Below are positions 1 through 5,125 of a DNA stretch of 5,466 nucleotides, piece by piece. The position numbers and the translations under genes were made by a program. A model generated the notes under the pieces. The model was not told the origin of the DNA, made no database searches, and saw only the letters and a list, made by a program, of their open reading frames with translations. Source of the stretch: a bacterium (GTDB lineage Bacteria; Patescibacteriota; Microgenomatia; UBA1400; PJMF01); contig OMIS01000096.1 in NCBI GenBank assembly GCA_900299155.1, forward strand, positions 1 through 5,466. Direction: 5' to 3'. Within the stretch, counting starts at the first letter, position 1; each line of letters starts with the position of its first letter.

Positions 1-60
1 AGACCACATCACGCACTTGGCCTCACCACACCATCTGCGTTCCTACAACAGTATTACTAG
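1..60 (+). CDS. C-terminal end of an IS3/IS481-type DDE transposase (partial, 5' end outside window)
   Basis: Reading from base 1 gives 19 codons, RPHHALGLTTPSAFLQQYY, then TAG at 58-60. The pattern RPH-x-ALG-x-x-TP-x-x-F is the hallmark C-terminus of the integrase core (rve) in IS3- and IS481-family transposases, where 'N-x-x-RPH-x-ALGxxTPxxF' closes the catalytic domain just after the last acidic residue. Only the tail is visible, so the DDE residues and the exact IS family cannot be read. A likely terminal inverted repeat follows within 30 nt, as expected for a transposase gene near the right end of its element. The call rests on a short motif, but the motif is distinctive and the stop falls where the family usually ends. 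Confidence 0.7.
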   Translation, partial: RPHHALGLTTPSAFLQQYY

Positions 61-87
61 TTTTCCGAAATGTATCCGTCCAATACA
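1..87 (+). mobile_element. Right end of an insertion sequence (left end outside window)
   Basis: The transposase tail ends at 60 and is followed by TTTTCCGAAATGTATCCGTC and then CAATACA, ending near 87. Read inward from the outside, the end is TGTATTGGACGGATACATTT. It begins with TG, as do the TG...CA ends of IS3/IS481 elements. The boundary at 87 is inferred from the CA dinucleotide. The left inverted repeat and the target duplication are not in the window, so the exact end may differ by a few bases. Confidence 0.5.
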
Positions 88-111
88 CTAACTACACATG
101 GGCTGATCAAG

Positions 112-120
112 TGATATAAT
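112..120 (+). promoter_or_regulatory. Extended -10 promoter of tRNA-Val
   Basis: TGATATAAT is a TGn extended -10 joined to a perfect TATAAT (115-120). The predicted transcription start is near 127, five bases before the mature tRNA. No good -35 is seen 16-18 bp upstream, which is usual for extended -10 promoters. The promoter lies outside the inferred IS end at 87. Confidence 0.7.
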
Positions 121-131
121 TGGTAAATTGC

Positions 132-205
132 GGTCGCATAGCTCAGTTGGTTAGAGCGCACGATTCACATTCGTGAGGTCCCTGGTTCGAGCCCAGGTGC
201 GACCA
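132..205 (+). tRNA. tRNA-Val (anticodon CAC)
   Basis: The sequence folds into a full cloverleaf. The acceptor stem is GGTCGCA (132-138) with TGCGACC (198-204), seven pairs. The D stem is GCTC/GAGC (141-144/154-157). The anticodon stem is CACGA/TCGTG (159-163/171-175) around the loop TTCACAT, giving anticodon CAC at 166-168, which reads GTG (valine). The T stem is CCTGG/CCAGG with the canonical loop TTCGAGC (186-192). The discriminator base is A205. It is followed by CCC rather than CCA, so the tail is not genomically encoded and must be added by the CCA-adding enzyme. The next gene starts only 26 nt downstream, so read-through from the tRNA promoter is possible. Confidence 0.95.
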
Positions 206-216
206 CCCTGCAAACA

Positions 217-225
217 TGGTAAGCT
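217..225 (+). promoter_or_regulatory. Possible weak extended -10 for the TMTC-like gene
   Basis: TGG-TAAGCT (hexamer 220-225) ends six bases before the ATG at 232, which would give a leaderless mRNA. The hexamer matches TATAAT at only three positions, including the key TA and final T. The TG motif and the position, which resembles that before comF and murI, are the only support. The gene may instead be read from the tRNA promoter. Confidence 0.3.
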
Positions 226-231
226 TATCCC

Positions 232-1995
232 ATGCGACTTCGCCACTACGCACTACTACTCTGTGTCATTACATTTTTTGCGTACCTGAGTTCTTTTTGG
301 AATCAATTTGTATGGGATGATGAGCAGTTTATTTATAACAATCAATTTGTTCAAAACTTTGCAATTACAAAAATTTTCACAACTAGTACAACGGCTGGTT
401 CTGGCATAGATAGCGATTACTACCGCCCACTTACTACCCTCAGTTTTGCGCTGGAAACAAATCTGTGGGGGTTACACCCATTTCCGTTCCATCTCACAAA
501 TACATTTCTTCATATCGCAAGCGGTATCTTTATTTTTTTGATATTACTTCGATTACACTTGCATAAAAACACTGCATTTTGGATATCACTTTTTTTTCTT
601 ATTCATCCACTCCAAACAGAAGCCGTGACATATATCAACTCACGCGGTGATTCGTTGTACACATTTTTTGGATTACTCAGTGTACTTAGTTTTTTAGAAA
701 TCTACTCACACAAGAAACGTGCTGTTTCACTCTACAATCTTTCATTGAGCTTTAGTCGCTTTTTCTTTGCTGTAATCACAGTAGTTTTATATATTTGTAC
801 TATTCTTAGTAAAGAGATTGGGATCGCCGTGATCGGAATATATATTCTAGTCGCCGGCTTTAAATTTTATTCGCAAAACAAATTAACTATTTTTTCATTT
901 CTCAGACAGAACTATATATCTGTACTGGCCATCATTGGATGCAGTACTGTCGTTGTAACATACTTTACACTTCGTGCTACTGTACTAAATTTCTCAAATA
1001 CTTTTAATTTATACAATGATGGTTCACTGTATTCTGAAAGTTTATTAGTACGCATACTCACGTTTACAAAAGTCATCTGGATATATATTTCGCTGATACT
1101 TTTCCCCTATCCACTGCATATGGAACGCAGTACAAAAATAGTCACGCAAGTAGTTTCATTCTGGCCACTACTTACAGTACTTGTACTCTGCCTGTTATTC
1201 TATCTAATGCTCGTTGAATACAAAAAAAATAAAAAACTCTACATCTCATTTGGAAGTTTATGGTTCTTTGGAATGCTGATTCCAGTATCCGGAATTATTC
1301 CAATAAATGGTATCTTGTATGAGCACTGGTTATATCTGCCGATAGTAGGTTTTTTTATACTCATATACGGTATCTATCAGTTAGCATTTAGTTCATTTTC
1401 AAGTTCTTCTAGAACAACATTTTTGTTCTATGCTTGCTGCACAATTGCAGTCGTCTACAGTGTACTAACAATCAGACAAAATTATTTTTGGTCTACACCT
1501 ATACGTCTCTATGAATACTTACTGCGGTATACACAAAGTGCACGTATCTATAACAATTTGGGAATGGCATATAGTAATAAAAGGCAACAAGACAAAGCTA
1601 TTGCAATGTATCAGAAATCTTTGCAGCTAAATAAAAACTACCCCCAAACATTTCATAATTTGGCAAATTTATACCGCGATACGAACCAGCCACAACTAGC
1701 AATAGAAAATTATGAGCAAGCACTAGCACTGCAACCTAATTTTTATTTTTCATATCCATCATTAATTTATTTATTGATTGAAACTGAGGACTATCCAAAA
1801 GCTGCACAGTATATAGAGCACTATAAAAACCAGTGGCCAGATAATCCTTCAATTGAAGCAATGGAAATTATACTGCTTGTACGAACAAATAAAGAAACTG
1901 ATGCAGAAAAAAAGTTACTTGAATTTGCTACTACATTTCCAAATGAAATTAGTTATCAAAAATATTTGCAAGAATTACTACAAGAAAAAAAGTAG
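232..1995 (+). CDS. TMTC-like GT-C membrane glycosyltransferase with C-terminal TPRs
   Basis: This 587-aa polytopic protein has roughly 12 hydrophobic segments up to about residue 414, followed by TPRs. The order matches TMTC-type GT-C proteins. TM1 (about 7-23) is followed by the acidic pair W28-D29-D30 in the first outer loop, the usual metal/donor site of GT-C enzymes. Next come YYRPL (63-67), HPLQTEAV...NSRGD (125-140), LSKE (192-195), a DUF1736-like stretch (about 269-299, ending FPYPLHMER) and YEHWLYLP (363-370). Two clear TPRs (about 437-470 and 471-504, each with the NLG/NLA and A-x-x-x-Y pattern) precede a weaker third (505-538). By family analogy it would transfer a sugar from a polyprenyl-phosphate donor to an extracytoplasmic acceptor. 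The acceptor and reaction are not known for bacterial members. The start has no Shine-Dalgarno but has a -10-like TGGTAAGCT just upstream. The gene ends with TAG. Confidence 0.82.
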   Translation: MRLRHYALLLCVITFFAYLSSFWNQFVWDDEQFIYNNQFVQNFAITKIFTTSTTAGSGIDSDYYRPLTTLSFALETNLWGLHPFPFHLTNTFLHIASGIFIFLILLRLHLHKNTAFWISLFFLIHPLQTEAVTYINSRGDSLYTFFGLLSVLSFLEIYSHKKRAVSLYNLSLSFSRFFFAVITVVLYICTILSKEIGIAVIGIYILVAGFKFYSQNKLTIFSFLRQNYISVLAIIGCSTVVVTYFTLRATVLNFSNTFNLYNDGSLYSESLLVRILTFTKVIWIYISLILFPYPLHMERSTKIVTQVVSFWPLLTVLVLCLLFYLMLVEYKKNKKLYISFGSLWFFGMLIPVSGIIPINGILYEHWLYLPIVGFFILIYGIYQLAFSSFSSSSRTTFLFYACCTIAVVYSVLTIRQNYFWSTPIRLYEYLLRYTQSARIYNNLGMAYSNKRQQDKAIAMYQKSLQLNKNYPQTFHNLANLYRDTNQPQLAIENYEQALALQPNFYFSYPSLIYLLIETEDYPKAAQYIEHYKNQWPDNPSIEAMEIILLVRTNKETDAEKKLLEFATTFPNEISYQKYLQELLQEKK

Positions 1996-2031
1996 TATCA
2001 ACACGCTACAGTTTATGCAAGCATCCTTGTA

Positions 2032-2037
2032 TATGAT
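2032..2037 (+). promoter_or_regulatory. -10 hexamer of the comF gene, leaderless start
   Basis: TATGAT (5 of 6 matches to TATAAT) ends six bases before the ATG at 2044, so transcription should begin at or next to the start codon. No Shine-Dalgarno is present before 2044 and no convincing -35 is seen. This favours a leaderless transcript over translation from an upstream cistron. Confidence 0.5.
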
Positions 2038-2043
2038 TCATTC

Positions 2044-2691
2044 ATGTTCAAGCTGCTTGGTGAAATTATCTTAGATTTTCTGTCCCCTAAATTTTGCTGT
2101 GGATGTCAAAAAATGGATACCTACCTTTGTCCTGCTTGTTACAATACCTGTGACTTTATTTCACTGCCACTGCAATTAGAGAATGCAGATGAAGCTCTGG
2201 AGAGTTTGCATGCAGTAACCTACTATGATGGAGTAATTAAGGAAATGATTCATACCTGCAAATATGAATCAGTACGTGGAGTCTGTGAATGCTTAGGTGA
2301 TTTTTTGTATTATGCAACTGATTTTCAAAATATTGATCTTATAACAGCAGTACCGCTGCATAAGAAAAGGTTAGCTGAGCGCGGATTCAACCAAGCAGAA
2401 GTGGTGGCGGAAAAATATGCAGAACGCATGCAGCTGCCATTTGAACGAATACTTGAAAGAACTGTCTACACTACTCCACAAGCAAGCATTACAGAGCGTC
2501 AAGAACGACAACAAAATATAACTGGATGTTTTAGTTTGCTAACTGAAGCAGAAATTGAAATTCGTAATAAGAACATTTTAATTATCGATGATGTGACCAC
2601 CACAGGTGCCACACTAGCTGAGTGCGCAAAAGTCTTACGCGCTGCAGGTGCAGCGCGTGTATCAGGACTCGTCATCAGTCACGGGAATTAA
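2044..2691 (+). CDS. comF: ComF-family double zinc ribbon phosphoribosyltransferase-like protein
   Basis: This 215-aa protein has the two-part layout of ComF/ComFC (GntX-like) proteins. The N-terminal zinc ribbon has paired cysteines C18-x-x-C21 and C29-x-x-C32 (C19 is an extra cysteine). The C-terminal type I phosphoribosyltransferase domain has the ComF signature VPLHKKRLAERGFNQAE (103-119) and the PRPP-binding loop ILIIDDVTTTGAT (178-190), with the acidic pair D182-D183. The length is typical for the family. ComFC is known in natural transformation, where it acts in the cytoplasm with the ComFA helicase on incoming single-stranded DNA. Here it stands alone with no other competence gene in view, so a role in DNA uptake is inferred from family only. 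It lies 48 nt after the membrane glycosyltransferase gene and 84 nt before ssrA. It ends with TAA, and no terminator is obvious after it. Confidence 0.92.
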   Translation: MFKLLGEIILDFLSPKFCCGCQKMDTYLCPACYNTCDFISLPLQLENADEALESLHAVTYYDGVIKEMIHTCKYESVRGVCECLGDFLYYATDFQNIDLITAVPLHKKRLAERGFNQAEVVAEKYAERMQLPFERILERTVYTTPQASITERQERQQNITGCFSLLTEAEIEIRNKNILIIDDVTTTGATLAECAKVLRAAGAARVSGLVISHGN

Positions 2692-2734
2692 GCTGAACTA
2701 AACTCTCGTTTACACTGCCACACATAACTAAAAG

Positions 2735-2763
2735 TGGAAAAAAAGCGAGAAAAAAGGTATAAT
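2735..2763 (+). promoter_or_regulatory. Promoter of ssrA (tmRNA)
   Basis: A perfect TATAAT lies at 2758-2763. A -35-like TGGAAA (2735-2740, 4 of 6 matches to TTGACA) sits 17 bp upstream inside an A-rich stretch that could act as an UP-like element. The expected start near 2770 leaves a short 5' leader before the mature tmRNA end at 2776, which RNase P would remove. Confidence 0.75.
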
Positions 2764-2775
2764 AGTGGATTCTAT

Positions 2776-3174
2776 GGGGATGTATTGCTTTGACGTGATA
2801 CGCTCTTTAACATCTGCAGACCATCTTTGACTCAAAGATGTAAAAAAGGGTCACCAAATAGTTGTCACTTCTGTGCTCAACAAAGCTCGCAATTACGTAG
2901 CAAACTTGTTTGCTCCTATTGCAGCTCCTTCTTACGCTTTCGCATAAGCAGGCATTCAGTGTCCCGTTCTCATTGGCGGTGGGTGCTGGGTGAAAACTCA
3001 GTCAATGTGACTGTCGCTTCTCTCCTACTTGTTGCGACGTAAGCCTTAATTGTAGGAAGTGTATGAATATCGTTTGTTAATTTTACGGTTCATACAGTCA
3101 TCTATAAATTTACTACGTCTGTAGATGATGTTAAGCAGCTGTTGCGGACAGGGGGTCATTCCCCCTCATCTCCA
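2776..3174 (+). ncRNA. ssrA: tmRNA (transfer-messenger RNA), one-piece form
   Basis: tmRNA with SmpB rescues ribosomes stalled on broken mRNAs and tags the product for proteolysis. The 5' end GGGGATG (2776-2782) pairs with CATCTCC (3167-3173) and keeps the G3:U wobble read by alanyl-tRNA synthetase. A3174 is the discriminator and CCA is not encoded. The 5' half contains the tmRNA-like TTTGACGTGAT. The 3' half has GGAC followed by a 17-nt T-arm. The long helix H2 forms between 2807-2821 and 3117-3134 (TTAACATC with GATGTTAA, then TGCAGAC with GTCTGTA, with a 3-nt bulge). A tag frame ends in ...APSYAFA-TAA at 2945-2947. An H-type pseudoknot is visible: GTCGC/GCGAC (3013-3017/3034-3038) interleaved with TCCTAC/GTAGGA (3023-3028/3052-3057). 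Further helices are CTGGGT-GAAA-ACTCAG (2986-3001) and TGTATGAA/TTCATACA (3060-3067/3089-3096). The 399-nt length is within the family range. The T-loop is unusual. A 71-codon frame at 2827-3042 is spurious. Confidence 0.93.
2885..2947 (+). other. tmRNA tag-peptide reading frame
   Basis: The frame closing at TAA 2945-2947 reads ARNYVANLFAPIAAPSYAFA if translation resumes at GCT 2885. It reads the last 15 residues, ANLFAPIAAPSYAFA, if it resumes at GCA 2900. Both are alanine codons, as the resume codon usually is. The small hydrophobic end Y-A-F-A resembles the YALAA ending of known tags, which ClpXP and related proteases recognise. I cannot decide the resume codon because the first pseudoknot is not clearly resolved. 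The GCA-AAC context at 2900 resembles the E. coli resume site and lies in an AGCAAA/TTTGCT hairpin (2899-2914). Confidence 0.7.
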
Positions 3175-3195
3175 CATATTTTTATGCATCGAGCA

Positions 3196-3213
3196 GTGAA
3201 AAATATTTTTCAC
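3196..3213. promoter_or_regulatory. 18-bp perfect palindrome upstream of the murI -10, candidate operator
   Basis: GTGAAAAATATTTTTCAC equals its own reverse complement over all 18 bases. It ends one base before the murI -10 hexamer, so it covers the region between -35 and -10, where a repressor would block RNA polymerase. It lies 22 nt after the tmRNA 3' end. It could also form an AT-rich hairpin in RNA read through from ssrA, but it lacks the GC stem plus trailing T-run of a normal intrinsic terminator. Confidence 0.45.
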
Positions 3214-3214
3214 C

Positions 3215-3220
3215 TATACT
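3215..3220 (+). promoter_or_regulatory. -10 hexamer of murI, leaderless start
   Basis: TATACT (5 of 6 matches to TATAAT) ends seven bases before the ATG at 3228, placing the transcription start at the start codon. No Shine-Dalgarno is present in GGGCTTT, the only sequence between them. No good -35 is seen 17 bp upstream (AGCAGT), and the palindrome occupies the spacer. Confidence 0.55.
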
Positions 3221-3227
3221 GGGCTTT

Positions 3228-4043
3228 ATGAACATAGGCGTACTTGATTCTGGTGTAGGTGGGTTTTCTATTTTAGCTACACTTGAAAAACAATTTCCTG
3301 AACACACATTCGTATACCTCAGCGATCATAAAAATTTTCCGTATTCTGAAAAGTCAATTTCACAACTTCAAACTATCGGCGCAGAAAATGCAGAGATACT
3401 TAGTGCACAAGGTTGTAATCCAATTGTACTTGCCTGTAATACTTTGACAGTTACTGCGCTTGCACACTTGCGGGTCACATTCCCAAGCACTTCGTTTATT
3501 GGTACTGTACCAGCTGTAAAACCAGCTGCAGAAACACTCACTCCTGGCTCTCATATAGTTGTACTAGCTACTAAAAACACTGCTGAAAGTGAGTACCTCC
3601 AAGCTCTCATTGAAGCTTGGAAAAGCACGCATAACTGGACACTAGTTGGTACAACAAAACTTGTAGAGGCAATTGAGAACTGGAATGAACAAGCAATTAT
3701 TGCAGAACTTACAGAAATTTTACTGCCGATTCACCGACAGCATCCAATTGATGGAATAGTACTTGGATGTACCCATTTTCCATTTGTAGAAAAATATATT
3801 TTGCAGGTGTTACAAACTGACGAAACTGAAGCTAAGGATATTAGATTCTTTGAGCCAAGTATTGGTATTGCGAAACAACTCGCACGAGCAGTGGAAGCTA
3901 TCGATTCCTCAATAGTACAGACAACATCACGTACTACAACGTCACATCTAAACTTTATTTCGTCTGCAGATCCAGCACATCTAAATAATACCGCACTAGC
4001 ACACCAGTTTGAGCAATTAAAACAGTTTCTTCCAAAACTATAA
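3228..4043 (+). CDS. murI: Glutamate racemase
   Basis: MurI interconverts L- and D-glutamate in the cytoplasm without a cofactor, supplying D-glutamate for MurD in peptidoglycan synthesis. The 271 aa fit the family. Key motifs are present: D7-S8 in IGVLDSGVGGFS, the first catalytic cysteine C70 in ACNT, IGTVPAVKPA (91-100), and the second catalytic cysteine C181 with H183 in GCTHFP. In the substrate loop, D33 is kept, but the usual PYG is PYS (38-40), a small departure of unknown effect. All main catalytic residues are intact, so the enzyme should be active. The start is preceded by a -10 hexamer and not by a ribosome binding site, which suggests leaderless translation. The gene runs away from ssrA and converges on the DUF4349 gene with only 7 nt between stop codons. 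It ends with TAA. Confidence 0.95.
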   Translation: MNIGVLDSGVGGFSILATLEKQFPEHTFVYLSDHKNFPYSEKSISQLQTIGAENAEILSAQGCNPIVLACNTLTVTALAHLRVTFPSTSFIGTVPAVKPAAETLTPGSHIVVLATKNTAESEYLQALIEAWKSTHNWTLVGTTKLVEAIENWNEQAIIAELTEILLPIHRQHPIDGIVLGCTHFPFVEKYILQVLQTDETEAKDIRFFEPSIGIAKQLARAVEAIDSSIVQTTSRTTTSHLNFISSADPAHLNNTALAHQFEQLKQFLPKL

Positions 4044-4050
4044 CAGCGAT

Positions 4051-5022
4051 TTACTTTTTAGCGGGAGTTGCTGGATTGAGCTTTGCCCAAATCCATCGTG
4101 CTACAAATACAACAGGCAGCCAAATTACTGCATAAACCGCAATCCAAATAGCAAAGAGTCCCAGCATTTTTGCGGTACGTTTTAAGGATACAAGTGCGCT
4201 GCGGAACTCATCACTTGCCGTACCACCTTTTTCAGGATTATAAAAACGCTCAGAATCAGATAGCGTTAAACTGACAGTCGCATATTTAATTTCCTCAGCA
4301 AACTTTGCTTGAGAATCTTTAAGGGAATCAATCATACTGTTGAGTCTATCAATTTCTGACTGTATTCTTTGACGATCTGCCAGCGTGGTTGCACTTGAGA
4401 GCTGAGTAGCTTTCGTGGCCTTCTGCTCCTCGAGTTGCATAAGTTGATCACTCATTGATTTTTGCTGACCAGTCACGTCCTGTGTATTCAGTGATTCACT
4501 AATAATTTTCTTAGCACGAGAAGCAAACAACCCTGTGGCCTCATCAAATTTTTCAGCGGGGATCCGAGCATCAACATACGCGTACTGCAAGTCATTGGTG
4601 GTGTATTGACTGACATGCATAATCCTACCCCCATTGCTTTGCAGGTATTCTTTGACTTGTCGCATATACTCAGATACATTTGAGACTACGACACTTTGAT
4701 ATGCAGAGTGGTCGTACACACGTTGATCTACACTCAAAGCATCATCATAATATGGCCGAGGCATAATGACGTCGGTATACATACCATTTGACTGCATACC
4801 GCGCATAGCTTTATCTGGTTCCCCAGGAGGCACAATTCCCACATTTCCCGCACCTACTTCTACTTTTTCAAGATATCCATACCCTTGTGGAGCTGGAATA
4901 CTATACGAAACGCCATCATTTCCCTGCATGCCCATCATCAAGTCGGGTCTTCTATAAAATGTGAGGAGCGTTGCCACAATAGCAAATGTTAAAATAACAG
5001 CAATAGATTTTTTATTGAACAT
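4051..5022 (-). CDS. DUF4349 domain-containing membrane protein
   Basis: From the chosen start the product is 323 aa. An N-terminal membrane anchor (about residues 5-23) is followed by an outer region containing the DUF4349 pattern: a beta-rich segment with VVVSNVSEYMRQVKEYLQSNGGRI (split here as positions 111-134), RIPAEKFDEA (153-162), ISESLNTQDVTGQ (174-186), a charged coiled coil (about 188-245) and YATVSLTLSD (247-256). A C-terminal transmembrane helix (about 284-309) and a short basic tail follow. Its function is unknown. The family resembles periplasmic or surface adaptor-like coiled-coil proteins held at the membrane. The start at 5022 is preferred to the ATG at 5052. GGGAG lies 4 nt upstream of 5022, and the -10 at 5053-5058 would start transcription near 5046, downstream of 5052. 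The gene converges with murI. Confidence 0.85.
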   Translation of the reverse strand: MFNKKSIAVILTFAIVATLLTFYRRPDLMMGMQGNDGVSYSIPAPQGYGYLEKVEVGAGNVGIVPPGEPDKAMRGMQSNGMYTDVIMPRPYYDDALSVDQRVYDHSAYQSVVVSNVSEYMRQVKEYLQSNGGRIMHVSQYTTNDLQYAYVDARIPAEKFDEATGLFASRAKKIISESLNTQDVTGQQKSMSDQLMQLEEQKATKATQLSSATTLADRQRIQSEIDRLNSMIDSLKDSQAKFAEEIKYATVSLTLSDSERFYNPEKGGTASDEFRSALVSLKRTAKMLGLFAIWIAVYAVIWLPVVFVARWIWAKLNPATPAKK

Positions 5023-5026
5023 ATAA

Positions 5027-5031
5027 CTCCC
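5027..5031 (-). promoter_or_regulatory. Ribosome binding site deciding the DUF4349 start
   Basis: GGGAG on the minus strand lies 4 nt before ATG 5022. The spacing is slightly short, but it is the only Shine-Dalgarno-like site near either candidate start. It contrasts with the plus-strand genes in the window, which have none. Confidence 0.55.
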
Positions 5032-5052
5032 AGAAGTTCGGGTACTACACAT

Positions 5053-5061
5053 ACTATAGCA
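5053..5061 (-). promoter_or_regulatory. Extended -10 promoter of the DUF4349 gene
   Basis: On the minus strand TGC-TATAGT is an extended -10 with 5 of 6 matches in the hexamer. It touches the upstream ATG at 5052 and predicts a transcript beginning near 5046 with a leader of about 24 nt. The ATG at 5052 therefore cannot be used from this promoter, which decides the start codon. Confidence 0.6.
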
Positions 5062-5125
5062 TAGTACATTGCAATTTTCTGTGATCCGCTAGACTAGGAT
5101 AGTGGTACAAATTTAATTTCTAGGG

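Noticed and set aside
1853..2074. A 73-codon plus-strand frame across the end of the TMTC-like gene
   Set aside because: It overlaps the real reading frame and comF start. Its lysine/asparagine-rich content reflects AT-rich DNA, and it has no start signal.
232..2691. A competence or glycosylation operon made of the TMTC-like gene and comF
   Set aside because: The genes are 48 nt apart with a separate -10 for comF, have unrelated functions, and no other competence or glycosylation gene is present.
2704..2750. Possible intrinsic terminator after comF (CCAC...GTGG and CTCG...CGAG pairings)
   Set aside because: The stems are short with large loops, and the following run is A rather than T on the plus strand. 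It reads better as the A-rich upstream part of the ssrA promoter.
2827..3042. A 71-codon open frame starting MTQRCKKGS
   Set aside because: It lies wholly inside the tmRNA, in a different register from the tag, and its Ser/Arg/Cys-rich composition is not protein-like. The structured RNA explains the sequence.
3151..3186. GGGGG-TCATT-CCCCC followed by ATATTTTTA as a terminator
   Set aside because: The hairpin is the T-arm of the tmRNA, and the T-rich stretch is too far (about 12 nt) from the stem for a standard intrinsic terminator.
3360..3554. A 64-codon minus-strand frame inside murI
   Set aside because: It is antisense to a well-supported glutamate racemase and has no motif or promoter of its own.
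4488..4957. Short frames on both strands within the DUF4349 gene (4488-4679 minus, 4766-4957 plus)
   Set aside because: Both are shadows of the DUF4349 coding sequence, without ribosome binding sites or recognisable domains.
5020..5052. An upstream ATG at 5052 as the start of the DUF4349 gene
   Set aside because: The extended -10 at 5053-5061 would start transcription inside this stretch. The extra ten residues are polar and precede the natural membrane anchor, and the Shine-Dalgarno serves 5022.
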